Below are positions 12,109-23,700 of a stretch of DNA of 64,000 nucleotides, one piece after another; position 1 is the first letter of the stretch; the number at the start of each line of letters is the position of its first letter. This DNA comes from Metellina segmentata (Eukaryota; Arthropoda; Arachnida; Araneae; Tetragnathidae): contig OX375881.1 in assembly GCA_947359465.1 (NCBI GenBank), positions 77,585,914-77,649,913 of the forward strand, in the 5' to 3' direction. The notes below the pieces were generated by a model, which saw nothing but the letters and a program-made list of their open reading frames with translations, did no database searches and was not told the DNA's origin. Position numbers and translations under genes: made by a program.

Positions 12109-12428
12109 CGGTACAGTTTCCGTCAACGTTCATAGCAGTGGCAACGGTCTTTTGGTTTGTTTTGGCGCACTTCTAAAGTCACCAAGGAAATAATTAGTTC
12201 AAATGAACCAATGAAATCAAACGACAGTTTAAAGGATTTTGAAAGAACTTTCTAGCGTATTCAAAATGAAAATTTAATTATTCCGCTTGCCAAGGTTGCC
12301 ATAAAAAACGCAATAACCGTAATACATATGGATTGCCTTAACCTGCCATAACTTGCTACAAGAAGCGCGCCAAAAAAAAAAGCGGCAAGGCCATTGCCAC
12401 CGCTATAAACTTAGACTGAAGCTGTACT
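12109..12428. mobile_element. MITE with long (~60 bp) imperfect inverted repeats
   Basis: The left end (cggtacagtttccgtc, then catagcagtggcaacgg and ttttggcgc) is mirrored by the right end (gcgcgcc, then ggccattgccaccgctat and ctgtacttg). The interior of about 190 bp codes for nothing. No clear target duplication is visible. Superfamily undetermined. Confidence 0.75.
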
Positions 12429-12509
12429 TGTAACTTATTCATTTTCCCATGTTGCGCCGTAAAATACAAACCAAATCAATGTTTGTTTCGTAAAATCATC
12501 TGCGTCTGT

Positions 12510-12752
12510 ATGGTCAATTTTTAGTTTTTTATCTAGATAGTATATTAATTATACTGTCGAGTTGAAAGAACTAAAAAAATGGACTAGACAGGTGTAGATG
12601 ACCTTTCTGCTCCGTTAATACACTATCTAGTTGAAAAAGCTAAAAATTGACAAGACAGGTGCGGGTGACTTTTCTGCTCCGTTAATACACTATCTAGTTG
12701 AAAAAACGAAAAATTGACAAGACAGGTGCGGATGATTTTACTGTGCTTGTTT
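12510..12752. repeat. 67-69-bp tandem repeat with an inverted partner
   Basis: Three direct units share gttgaaa..ctaaaaattga, agacaggtg, gatgac.tttctgctccgt and taatacactatctag; the gttgaaa word starts at 12561, 12630 and 12697. Just upstream, 12510-12540 carries the inverse of the same unit (caatttttagttttttatct), so the array begins with a head-to-head junction. No coding potential. Confidence 0.85.
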
Positions 12753-13904
12753 ACAGAACAACCCGAAATCAAATTTTTTCGATTTCTGTGGTTCCATACG
12801 TCGATTTATCGTCGATTTATTTTGTCGTCGATTTATTTTTATTGAAGGATAAAATATAAAATATTATATGGATCAGAAAGACGCATATGGATCAGATAGA
12901 AAGAAAGATCAAAATGCGTTCTATCCTTTCAAAGAATACGTAGTCAATATGTAGTAGTAACTACTTTATTCAACATTTATTTTAAAACTTGCTAGTTGTT
13001 ATAATCATTTCAGATGTTCTAATGATGTGCATTTGTAATATTGAAATAAAATTGACTATCGAATCTAATGAACAATACTTCGAAGCATTTAAGTTCGAAT
13101 TTAGGGGATATGCAACTTACGATTTCGTACCTTTTCTATAGGTTTCGAGTTACTTTACGGTTCTTGTTCTGGAACAGGTGCTTTTGTGAACTACGTGTCT
13201 GAAATAAAACTGAAAATGAAAAGAATTCGACCATTAACTAGTTTTAAGACTATAGTAAAGCTTTTCAAGTACTTGTAGCTCTCTGAAAGTAAAAATGTAG
13301 AGATTCGAAATCTTTCGAAAGAAATAGTATATTTTCCTTTAAGGTTAACTTATTTTTGTAAAAATTTTAAAACTGATGAGAACGATGTAGGAGTTGCAGT
13401 ACAATCATAAGCATTTCATAAATTACTCCAGTTAGTTTTTCTATACTAAGGAACACAATTTATTTAAATGTACTCTCTTTCTCTCACACACACATTAATT
13501 TTGTCTGACCAAATATAAAAAAAATTCCACATTATCCATAGAGAAAAAAATAATTGTCTATAAATTATGTGCGGCAGAGATAACGACACAAACAAAGTAT
13601 AATCTGCATAATGATATTCAGAAGTAATTTTGCAATGTATTATAATTAAAATATTGTTGTCGTTTTTTACTTCCAACTCAGCAGATCGGAAACAAATTTT
13701 CAGCCAAAAGTATACATAAATAAAAACAACCATTATAAGTTTCTATATTTTAAGGAGTTTAAAATACTAGTAGTTATAATACATTGCAATAAATCTTCAC
13801 AACAATAATATTAATGCGTCATTAAATTGAATTCAAAAGTTATAGAGTTATATTCACGACAATCTCTGATAGACCTTTTCCAATTTCGATCATCATTACA
13901 TCTT

Positions 13905-14040
13905 GGAGCAATATGGCAGTTTCGTCTTGATGTTGTATCTTGTCTTTAACTAAACTGACCAGATCTTCATGTACAAGATATCTCGTTATTAATAAATTGA
14001 CCACACCTTGGTGGATCAAATATCTGGTCAAATCCACTTG
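13905..14040 (-). repeat. Dispersed 40-bp minisatellite, three units
   Basis: Reads actgaccagatcttcatgta, caagatatctcgttattaat, aaattgacc and ggatcaaatatctggtca. A 65-codon minus-strand frame (13840-14037) is simply the translation of the repeat, with the peptide pattern LITRYLVHEDLV recurring. I do not regard it as a gene. Confidence 0.7.
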
Positions 14041-14129
14041 TAGGTTTAATAACAGTGATTCTATGTGTCTTTAAACTAATCTACGGCAATAAAGGAACGA
14101 ATAAAACAGTTCTATCTCACTGATACTTT

Positions 14130-14280
14130 TTAAAAGACCATTTATGTCATGAAACGGGAGCATTTGTTGTCATTTGATTGCCGTGTAAACTATCGGAATG
14201 GTACGATCTTCATTTCAGAACAAACAAACCCAAGAATCCTGAAAAAAATCAAAGCACATTCCATGAATTGACCTACATTA
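14130..14280 (+). repeat. 150-bp direct repeat, left copy
   Basis: Alignable with 15939-16088: both contain aaaagaccattta.tgtcatg, acgggagcattt, catttgattgc, acgatcttca.ttca and end in cctacatta. The two copies bracket the decayed Tc1 transposon at 14403-15795. They may be one older duplicated segment into which the transposon inserted. Confidence 0.8.
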
Positions 14281-14402
14281 AATAATTTATTCACCCATAA
14301 AGGAATAAATTGTTTAAAATTATATGCGTCAGATACAAAATCAATGTGTAACTTTCATAATGATATACATAAGTATTACGACCAAATATACACTCTAGAA
14401 TA

Positions 14403-15795
14403 AAAACAAAGTTGCACTTGGAAGGAGTGCACCGGTATAAATGAAATTTGGAGGAGTGGTACATCTGACCTGGAGATGCAAATGATCAAATTATCAGAAA
14501 CGTTTGAGCATGCGCCCCGTACAGGCTAGGTCTCAAATACACTGCATAGCAAAAGGATATGCAGCAGCACTAAAATTTCATTTCAACTCATGATGTTGTG
14601 TTGCTTTCATTGTTTCTCATTGAGTTATGCCTCTAAAAAAATCCACAAGCAATTTATGCAACTGGAAGAGTTTGACAAAGGTCAACTAATTGACCTCCGA
14701 GAAGGTGTATGGTCTATTCGATGGAATGCGCAACATATTGACTGTAGTGATGTTACTGTTGTGAGCTGTTCGCAGAGGTGGATACAACAAGGCACATGTC
14801 AGCATCAACAAGGCTCAGGAATGTCTAGATTAACTGAACCGAGAGATTATCAACGTGTTGTAAGACATGCGCGTACTGATTCAGCAGCCACTGTTACAGG
14901 TATTCAACTGGCAGTGGGAACTTCTCTCGACCATCCAATAGGTGATCACTCTATTTGACGATAGCTTCACAACGAGAGACTAAACTCATGTAGTCCATTA
15001 AAACGACTGTCTTTAACAGCGTTTTATCGACGTCATAGACTGGAATGGTGACGGGCCAGATCGTCATGGGGTTTAGAATGGCATAGAGTGGTCTTCACTG
15101 ACGAATCCCGCTTCTGTCTGGGTGGAGACCACAATCGAATCCGTGTGCGGAGAAAATGTGGTCACCGCCATGATTCACGATTTCTTGCGCAGCGTCACAC
15201 GTCCAAAAGCCCTGGCTGGTGTCATGCTGTAGAGTGCAATTACGTAAGATGCAAAATTATCTTTGGTATTCGTTGCAGGCTCTTTGACAGACCAGTGTTA
15301 CGTACAAGAAATTTCACAGCCAGTTATGCTCCCATTCCTGAACAACCAGGCTCACCCTCTTTTTCGGCAAGACAATGCTAGATTCCTTATTGCTGGCGTC
15401 TCTAGAGCTTGTCTACGACACATATATATCTTACCATGGCCGGCACACTCACCGGACTTGTCCCCGATCGATAATGTTTGGGAAACCATTAGACGAGATG
15501 TCACCACTCCGCCTGTACCGCACAATCTGCTGGAACTACGTCACAGGGTTCAAGCAGCATGGGATGAACTGTAGTAGGACTTCATAAAAAACCCGTATGT
15601 CTCAATACTAAGGCACTTGACAGGCTGCATTAGAAACAATAGCGGTCATACGCCATATTGAATAATAACACTTTTTTTAATTTTCCTCAATAAAGTTTTT
15701 TCAGATTTCAGTCTCAAATTTACTCATTCATAAGTACTTTACCAACCTTGTAAATATCATTGTATACTAAAATTCCTTCGAGGTGCAACTTTTGT
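14403..15795 (+). mobile_element. Decayed Tc1-like transposon, about 1.4 kb
   Basis: The ends are inverted copies (acaaagttgcacttggaagg at left; the right end inverts to acaaaagttgcacctcgaag). Each is flanked by TA (14401-14402 and 15796-15797), as expected for Tc1/mariner. The interior carries transposase sequence in broken frames: an N-terminal part from about 14628, TDESRFCLGGDHNRIRVRR at about 15097-15153 with the first catalytic D, QDNARFLI at about 15370 with the second, and HSPDLSPIDNVWETIRRDV at about 15447-15503. In the last motif the third acidic residue is D, so this is a DD..D type rather than DD..E. At least three frameshifts and several stops make it inactive. It differs from the Tc1 family at 6.9 and 19.6 kb. 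Confidence 0.9.
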
Positions 15796-15938
15796 TACGT
15801 CTTAAAGTGTAACTTAACGTCTTTATAAACGCAAGACATCCTTACAGTATTAGTATGTATCTATTTAATTATATCGCTTTTAACCAAAACAATCACGGGA
15901 CAAATAAAATCACAGAGATTTTTCCAACCAATCGTTTG

Positions 15939-16088
15939 TTAAAAGACCATTTAATGTCATGGGACGGGAGCATTTATTACCATTTGATTGCAGTATAAAC
16001 AAGGAAAATGACACGATCTTCACTTCAAAACAAACAAAACACAAAAACCCCGTTAAAAAGCAAATAAATACATCCAATACCTACATTA
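15939..16088 (+). repeat. 150-bp direct repeat, right copy
   Basis: Partner of 14130-14280. The 133-codon frame starting ATG at 15959 begins inside this repeat and runs to 16360. Its first third is therefore repeat-derived and the frame is doubtful as a gene. The end of the repeat (cctacatta) is followed by cagcaggtaagc, which resembles an exon-intron junction by chance or by origin. Confidence 0.75.
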
Positions 16089-16560
16089 CAGCAGGTAAGC
16101 TATTTTTCTCACACTGCTCCCTCAAACTCAGGTTTTCTTTTATTTATCTGAGGGGGAGAGAGAGAACAAACAATTTCGCCGGGAACCTGCTTCGCAAAAC
16201 TATTTGGCAGGAATTCCAAAGTTCAAAGGGGGAAAAGAAGATCCCCTCTCTCGATTCCAATACCTCAAAAGAATTCCAGGGTTTCTGGAAAATTAGGCCC
16301 TATATCAAAGATTTAGAGTACAGAGTACGGCTATCAGAGTACAAACAAGTAACGACCTAAAAATAATGAAGACAAAATGCAATCCGGTAAAAGAAGAGTG
16401 CTCTTTTTGCGCTCTTTTATTTATTTTCATGATTCATTTATTTTTTCGTTTTGTTCGAAGCACACGGCGCTTTCCAGTAGCACTCTTTCAGATGTCTAGC
16501 GTGAATGGCTTTCCGGCGGTTTGTCTGATTTGGCGTGGGATCGCCTGAATGGCTGTAAGG
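16089..16560. other. Less AT-rich block of unknown origin
   Basis: Base composition is markedly more balanced than the surrounding DNA, and it contains two runs of open frame (to 16360 and 16366-16548, both plus). Neither product has a recognisable domain. It has no repeat partner in the window. It could be an exon, a 5' UTR or a conserved non-coding element. I cannot decide from sequence alone. Confidence 0.35.
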
Positions 16561-17892
16561 TTGGAGTTGCTAATCGATTGCTCGTTTTAATCTTTGTTTA
16601 GTGGTCGTTCCGATAAACGGTTAAAGAGGTTTCCAGTTTTAATACTGTGTATAAATTTTCAGGTATGTGTGTTCATTTTCAGTTGGAAATAATGTCTGCA
16701 GAAAGAGTTTTGACAGAAATTTTATTAAAAAACTGTTTTACCCTTACTTTGATAGCTATAAAACAAATGGGTCGTTTTTAATTGAAAGTATTTTATTTAC
16801 TGATTCGCTAAGTGTCTGAACTGCAACAAACTACATGGAAGACTTTATTCCCTTAAATCACTAATGCTCAATCAAAAAATTAATTTTCCGGACAGCAGTG
16901 GTTATCAAATCTTTAAAGATTCCTAAAATATCTTATTTTACTACATGGATCTTTGAAATATATCTTTATATCCAACATGTTTTCAAATTGTAAGAAACTT
17001 GCTTTGGTATATGTGATTCAAATATCTGGTTGTGTGAATATCAGATATGAAATGTATTTTTGCGATAAAATCAAATTAATATAACAATAAATTTAAATAA
17101 AATCCAGTTTCATGTTTCAGGTGATCTTTTACATGGTTTAAAATGTATAATATGTCAATCAAATGTTTGTGATGATAATAAATTAATCTCTTAAATTCAA
17201 GGTTCTTTCAATAACAAAATATCAATGACGTACATATTCAGATGACATTGGGAAGAGCTGTAGCTTCAAAACCCTTAAAAACCCTTAAAGCATTCACAAA
17301 TTTAGAATTTATTAGTGAATAGATAATTAATTTAAACCTTTATTCATCCGTACATAGCGGATGGATAAAGTGTTAAAATTAAAAATCCCGAGATTACAGC
17401 AGGGGAATTCCACTGCTTAGTGAGGACACACATGCATACCTTTCTTACGCTATCTTACCTTTAAGTAAGCTTTTACCAAATTTTTAGGGAAACATAATTT
17501 GTTTGTTCAATATCAAATATAAAGGCGTAATATAATATCTCTCATCACCTCGCGCTGTCTCATACCAGACGGCTTTATATAAGATCAAATGACAGTTGCA
17601 CCCAAATATATGGGCTAAACTTACTTCAGCTGACCTCATTGCAAATAACAATAATGAGGTCCTTCATGAACCAAAACTCATTAATAACTTTTAATTGCGT
17701 CAAACTTCTAATTAAATTGAAGTATGAAAAATGTAAATGTAACATGTTCAGTGATGGTAGGGAAAGTAATGGAATGGCTTTGCCTATTCAAAGTCTTTAA
17801 TTCCAAGTTTTCGATGTGTTTCTTCTGCTGATTTGTTTCGATTTCTTTCTAGAAACGACTACCACAATAACCGTTTATTAATAACGGGGCTT
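16561..17892. other. AT-rich DNA without recognised features
   Basis: A short hairpin, tttattcatccg...cggatggataaag, lies at about 17340-17371. Nothing else stands out. Confidence 0.45.
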
Positions 17893-17905
17893 ATATATTA
17901 AACTA

Positions 17906-18167
17906 GCCGACCAACCGGTATAGTGGTTAAGGTGTTAGCTTCTAGATCGGAAGGTCCCCGGTTCGAATCCGGGTTCGGGCATGGATGTTTGTAAGCGTAT
18001 ACCAACTCAGGTGTTGCTTCGTCATCTGGACATGGTTCAAAATTACGAAGTAATTGTTAGGGGCAATGATGGCCCTCCCACTGGGTGCTCCTTCACAAGT
18101 GGCCATCACTTCCGGCCTTGTAGTGGCCAATGACTTCGGTCAAATGTGCCCGCCATTAGAAAAAAAA
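17906..18167 (+). mobile_element. Full-length tRNA-derived SINE
   Basis: The head is tRNA-like, with an A-box (tagtggttaaggtgttag) and a B-box (ggttcgaatcc), the internal RNA polymerase III promoter. The body includes tggttcaaaattacg, and a GC-rich 3' domain (tcacttccggccttgtagtg) precedes a short A-tail. The insertion is flanked by a perfect 13-bp target duplication, atatattaaacta (17893-17905 and 18168-18180), so both ends are exact. The duplication is intact, suggesting a fairly recent insertion. A 3' fragment of the same SINE sits at 58901. A 62-codon minus-strand frame across it is not a gene. Confidence 0.95.
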
Positions 18168-18180
18168 ATATATTAAACTA

Positions 18181-19535
18181 ATTTTAATTTATGTAATTTT
18201 GGCTAAACAATGAACAGCAAGCATTTGTTTTCATGATCAAGAATACCTAGCCCATCAACAAATATTGAAGTCTGCACAAATTTGAGAGGGAATTTATAGG
18301 TACATTACAGTCAGCACTAGAAGTAAGACAGTATTTACTTACATTAATTTCAAAGGTGTTGTATGCATATATAAAAAATCATCCTCTACATGCAGGAACA
18401 AGATGATAAAAAAATTATAGTTTCACGGAAAACATACTTCTTTCTGAGTCTGTTGGTAGAGAAAGGGCAATTTCTTTCAATGAGTGGATAAAGGATGATT
18501 TTTTATGAAAAATACATGAACTTCATTTCCAGTTCTTATCAGTGATTTTTATTTTTACCACAATCTTAAACATTTTAATATATCATGTCTTTTTGCATTT
18601 GTTTAAGTTTTAAAACTAATTAGTTTCTATGCAAATAGAAATTAATTGGAAATTTTAAGTGTAAAAAATATATTACATGATTTAAAACTCTATATTAGCT
18701 TTTGCAGATACTTCTCAGAACATTTTGCTTTTGCTACCTCTAGTTCGAATGAAAATCAATCAATTCTTTAATAACGTTTATTTTCCTTTTATACATATTT
18801 TTTGTTTTTAAATTTAGTTGGAGGGGCAAGATTGTAGCATGCGACTTAAAATTTTTTTTTATTAAATACAAAACTAAACGTCACGTAACCTCTATTAACT
18901 TGATATAATTTTCTTTGTATGCCAGACCTTCTGGTACTCTTGAAATATACACGAAGTTATGTGACCGAAAAAGAAACTGAGAGTTACTCTTATCCATAAA
19001 ACAGGACAGACTGAAATCAAATTAAATCAATCTTTGTATAAATAGATATTTCAATCGATAACTTTTGAAAGAGGATGGTGTGAGATAAGAGAGGTTATCG
19101 CTTCCTCTGAATATAAAACGGGTCTGTGATCAAAGTAGAAGTTGAATCTTAATTTAAATTCTTGAAGGTATCTCACTGATTACAACCACCGAAAGAGAAG
19201 AAAGGAAGTTGCAGACCAAAGAAGGACAGGAATAACATCATAAGCTATTTGCCCATTCACAGCCCAATACATTACAAACAAGTAAACACACTTGTCCCAT
19301 TAGGTGAACCAAATTAGACTTCATGATATAGCATTGTAAAAGCAGTATTTTTTAAATTATATCAATAGTTTGTCTACAAATCAGAGAATAAACATATTAA
19401 TATAGATTATAGGAGTATGTGTTAAGATAAACTTTAAAAAGTACCGGAATTGGGAAGTAAGTTCAATGTAGTGAGACAAGTGAGACGTTCCATGAGACGC
19501 TACATAGTATAAAAATGGAAGATCAGAATCTTAAT
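18181..19535. other. AT-rich DNA without recognised features
   Basis: No open frame with a motif and no repeat partner was found. A less AT-rich stretch lies near 19080-19300. Confidence 0.4.
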
Positions 19536-19539
19536 TATA

Positions 19540-20105
19540 CACTACTCAGCAATAATGGACTCGATAGCAAGATCGTATAAGAGTAAAAATACATGATTTA
19601 ATAGGGGTATGGTCCCCCAAGTGCTGCAATTACGCTAGCAACCCTTCTGGGCATACTTTCAACAAAGGTTTGATACACAGCTATGGGTATTTGTGTCCAT
19701 TCCTGCTGCACGAATCTCGCCAGCGCAGCACTAGATTTCGGAAGTGGGTCCCTGGTCCGTAAGCGTCGCTCTAACTCGATCCATAAATGTTCTATGGGGC
19801 TTAGGTCGGGACTATGAGAAGACCAGGGAAGGCGTTTTACATCCATATCTTGATACCACTGCTTTACATAGGCTGTAACATGACATGGAACGTCGTTGTT
19901 CTGGAGGAAACATACGTCCATTCCATAAAATTGCCAGAGCGTAGGAAGAACCTGATAGTCCAAAATGTTCAAGTAGGCATCGGCGTTCTATTGACCATGA
20001 ACAACATGCAAAGGTCCCAGGCCATACCACGAAAACACCCCCAAACAAGTAGTCGGATTTTATGCAAATCCGATGGCCTCCGGTCCATTATTGCAGGGTA
20101 GTGTA
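19540..20105 (-). pseudogene. Tc1-like transposase relic, C-terminal half
   Basis: The minus-strand frame 19972-19598 encodes NILDYQVLPTLWQFYGMDVC, LQNNDVPCHVTAYVKQWYQD, HSPDLSPIEHLWIELERRLR and a C-terminus ending ALGGPYPY. These blocks match a Tc1-family transposase from the second catalytic residue onward, and the HSPDLSPIEHLW motif with its catalytic E is intact. The usual QQDN motif reads QNND, so the second catalytic Asp is replaced by Asn or displaced by one position. Upstream, a stop and a frameshift interrupt the YGLGPLHVVHG...NADAYLNIL region (to about 20095), and the DNA-binding half is absent. The gene is inactive. It belongs to the same family as 6868-7260. Confidence 0.92.
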
Positions 20106-20510
20106 TGAATGCAATTAGTTTAAGCTATTGAGAGAGTAAGCCTATTAGTAAAGTTTCTGAGACCCCTGTGGGATTATTCTTTAAAAAATTTTACGGCAAC
20201 GTATTATAAATGTTAGTGTAGAAGCCTTGTCGAAGCTCGTTTGGTAATACGTATTGTTGATACATGAATTCAATCACTACATGGACAATTCTTGCCTGTG
20301 AAGTTTGTAACACAAACGGGTATTGAAACCCAAGGTGAAATCCCTCATTTATTGCGAAGCACGCTGCTGTCTCCACGCACACTCAGAATGCCAAAATCAA
20401 AAACGAAGTTGGCGCCTAAAAACTACGATATTACATGACTTTACTGTTCTAATTTTAAAAAAACATCAATTGCCTACTGTTACTCGTTTATACATATTTC
20501 TGTAAGATCC

Positions 20511-20580
20511 ATCCAGAATATTCCAAGTAAAACATTCCATCTAGAATATTCCACGTAAAATATTCCACCTAGAATATACC
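20511..20580. repeat. 28-bp tandem repeat rich in gaatattcc
   Basis: The words agaatattccaagtaaaaca, agaatattccacgtaaaata and agaatatacc follow one another at 28-bp spacing (2.5 units). The inverted GAA..TTC arrangement resembles heat-shock elements, but this is probably coincidental given the repeat structure. Confidence 0.7.
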
Positions 20581-20689
20581 CTGCATACCATTTCATGCAA
20601 AATTGAATCATGTGAAAAATAAACAGGCTATAACTGGCGAAGAGAATGGAGGCTTCCGGATTACTTTTCAAATTATTACGATTCGACAG

Positions 20690-22620
20690 TTAGTTTAATG
20701 TGAGTTTTGCAGATTTGAGCACGCACTTGCTTCCCCTGACCCTAATTGTTTTTATTACATTTCCCATGGTAAAATTACTGATTGAAACGTAGGAAGTGAG
20801 TTAATATATTAATCAAGGAGAACCATGCGGATGAGATTACTGAGCAGTATAATGTTTTCATACCATAATACACTTAAAGACTAAATAGCCATATCTTTCT
20901 AAGAAATCCATAAATTATTTCGATTGTTAGAGAGATTATATAGACTTTTTCCTTAGAATAGAATATTTCTTTGGAACTATTCAATTTGTCGTTTCATTAA
21001 AGTAAAATCATACGGAATGATTCTGCTGTTAGTTTCCTATTAATATAATACTTTGGAAATTTTATGTTACTTATTTCATTACTCAAGAGTCCTTTGGAAG
21101 ATCCTACTGCTCCTTTCTCAGATTATATCATCGTTTGAAAATAATGTTGCGTTGGCTCATACCGCAAAATATTTTTGAAAATATTTTATTGTCTGATTTA
21201 ATGCTCACTTTCTTAGAATAGCATCACTTGGAAAGACTCTTCGCTAACAAGGTCAATATTGGTTATTGTCGTGCTGGGAAAACTACATATCGAAAGGTGG
21301 AATTGTACGTCTGAACAACCAAAAGGTTTAAATTACTAAGCACATGTCACACCCGTCCATTTTATTTGAAGTTTACTTTTTAATGACAGAAAATTTGACT
21401 TAATTCGACACATCTCTATGTAATTATGCTTACTGTTTATCTTAGTTACAAACTTTACTAAATGGACTATAACGATGAATTAAATAGATATTGTTGAGTA
21501 ATAAAAAATACGGCTCTAAAAGCCAATTTTCATCATGAAATAATTTATACTAGATATTTGTCTTCGCAACATCACGGATTCTTTTTTTTTGAGCCTGTTG
21601 CGTTTTGAAAGGCATTTTTTATTCATAAGTAATTGCTTTCCCAAAGATGTTTCTAAGACCATGATCTCAATCTCAAAGGTATAGATAAATATTCTATGAC
21701 ATTTGAAAGGACTGTAAAATTATATATCTATGTAAATTTGCATATCTTGCACGAGTTTATACTCAGCGAAATGGAATGTTTGTTTTGCGTAGGACATAAA
21801 ATGTATTGGAAAATACATTTCATGCATTGTAAGTTTGATGTTACCAACACATATTCCATAACATTTCTGTAAATTCAAAAAATGTGTTTATTGTAAGTGT
21901 TAGTTTAAAAGTAAAGGACAAAATATGATTAAATTATCTTTTTGAACATTTAATGAAAATATTGTATAAACATGAATTTTTATTTTGTTTATGTGTTGAC
22001 TTTTCACATGGATTACCGAAAAGGTCTAATTTTAAAAGTATGTTATTGTACTTTCTGTATTATGCATACGTATTAGTTCAAATAGGTTTTGTAGTTAAAA
22101 GTGTCATTTTGTATATAAAAAACTCATTTTGTTGGTTTTGTATACTATCGTAAAAATTAATCTTATTATTATATTTAATTATAAAATAATTAAGATTATA
22201 TAGAAATAGTTTAATTGAAAAAAAATTCATATATTTCAAATATTTATTTTTATAACCAGCGAAATTAGGTACAATTTACAATTTAATCCATGTTTACTAA
22301 AATTCATGAAGGATACACTTTTAAATTTAATGTTATTGTAATCATAACGGCAACTGAATTTATTCTTTCAATATGTTAAAATTATGAAATTATTTTTTTA
22401 GAAATCTTTTTCGCTTGAAGACTTTAAAATTAATTCAAAATAGGAACGTTTATTATTATTATGAAATTTAAAAAAAATCAATTGATCTTACCTCTACATA
22501 TTGTTCCCTAGGTAGCCCATTTTTCTATAGTCATGGATTTAAAAACGAAGAGGTATGAGTTCAAAATACGATCCTAACAAACATGTCGTGTACATAGGGG
22601 TAGAGTATATTAAATATGTT
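20690..22620. other. AT-rich DNA without recognised features
   Basis: Very AT-rich, particularly 21900-22500. The frame at 21953-22153 is hydrophobic and low in complexity. Nothing identified. Confidence 0.45.
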
Positions 22621-22635
22621 GTATCCTCAAATGTC

Positions 22636-22775
22636 CTTACGTTGACTTAGTGTGGAAGTTTGGTGAGTGTGGAGCCAGCTCATGTGTTCAAAATTAGGCA
22701 GTACTGTCCTTGGATATTTCGCTTCAGGAGTAATTCAGGACCTTCACCATAAGCTTGTTGTGCTGCTTCAGAGCA
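22636..22775 (+). mobile_element. Decayed SINE fragment (LINE-tailed family)
   Basis: Alignable with 35296-35449: gtgtggaagtttggtgagtg, ccagctcatgtgtt, tccttggatatttcgctt and a tail cttgttgtgctgcttcagag, a diverged form of cccgttgtgttgctctagt. The tRNA-derived head is missing and divergence is high, so this is an old 5'-truncated copy. Confidence 0.75.
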
Positions 22776-22928
22776 ATGCAAATTCACCTACCTACTACTT
22801 TTGTGTTTGGATTGATTCAAAAAGTAACCGAGGGAGATTTTAGGATGCTGGTATATTTTAGAATTAATATATATTCTTTCAATAAATTAAGATATCAAGA
22901 GCGTATAAAATTAACCTTTTTCCACTTT

Positions 22929-23303
22929 GGCCCGATGCACACATCCATTTTTTTAACGTGCGCAACTGCTGCGGCAACGCAGGTGCGGTCCGACATGCAT
23001 TAGATCCAATTGAGTAGTGCAAACATACCTCCGATGCCGCACATCCAACTTGCGTGCAATTTGTACAGCAGTTCTCTACTGCGCCGTAGCTCGTCGCACA
23101 CGCTTTCTCCGGTCTCAAGTACCTTGTTTTTATAAATAAATGGAATAGAAATAATAATTAATAAATGGATGTATCCAGTAACGTTTATTTTGTTTCAAAA
23201 AATATTTTTTGTACACCAAGTAATGGTTATGTGTGAATAGTTTAGCTTCAGACCTGTGTGCAGCGGCGCCGCACGTTGAACAATCGCATATGTGCACCGT
23301 ACC
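22929..23303. mobile_element. GC-rich MITE with inverted termini
   Basis: The left end (ggcccgatgcacacatcc, then aacgtgcgcaactgctgcgg) is mirrored at the right (cggcgccgcacgttgaac, then gcatatgtgcaccgtacc). It is a GC-rich island in AT-rich DNA, 375 bp long, with a 79-codon minus-strand frame that I attribute to composition. No target duplication was confirmed. Superfamily unknown. Confidence 0.7.
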
Positions 23304-23601
23304 TTTTGTTCGCTTTGGTTTCCATGAAAAGATTCAGTATATATGCCACCTTCAAAGTGTGAAATCGGACATTGATTAATTTAATGCCTTGAAATTCTAT
23401 AGAATGCAGTACATTGGCCTTAAACGTATAAAACGATTAATATTTTACTAATTTCAGAGGTGTTCCTAGTGATACCAAAAGGTAAAGCGGCAAAATATAA
23501 AAATCAATATATATCAAATGTAAAGCATCCCGCATCGTTTGCTGTATTTTTCAAGTAAAATTACAAGTATGGCGTATATCCCTTGGAAATCTATGATATG
23601 C

Positions 23602-23700
23602 TGGTTCTTCTAGTAATTTGGTTCTTCTATTTGTTGTGGTTCTTCTAGTTTATCATTTGGTTATAATGCTGATTCTTCTATCATTGTTATGCGTGATCCT
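23602..23700. repeat. Short ggttcttcta repeats
   Basis: Four to five copies of ggttcttctagt-like words at irregular 20-30-bp spacing. A small degenerate minisatellite. Confidence 0.6.

Noticed and set aside
13840..14037. 65-codon minus-strand frame with a recurring LITRYLVHEDLV-like peptide
   Set aside because: The peptide repetition is the translation of the 40-bp minisatellite.
15959..16360. 133-codon ATG frame
   Set aside because: Its first third lies in a 150-bp repeat also present at 14130, and the product has no recognisable domain.
17906..17980. A tRNA gene by its A-box and B-box
   Set aside because: It is the head of a SINE with an exact 13-bp target duplication. I cannot fold a full cloverleaf with an acceptor stem, so it is not called a functional tRNA.
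17942..18130. 62-codon minus-strand frame
   Set aside because: It lies within the SINE and is a repeat-derived open frame.
20511..20580. Heat-shock element cluster (gaatattcc words)
   Set aside because: The words belong to a 28-bp tandem repeat with no gene nearby; the match to an HSE is probably coincidental.
22879..23118. Cys-rich 79-codon minus-strand frame, superficially like a small secreted peptide
   Set aside because: It falls inside a GC-rich MITE with inverted ends, has no signal peptide, and its cysteines come from the composition of the element.
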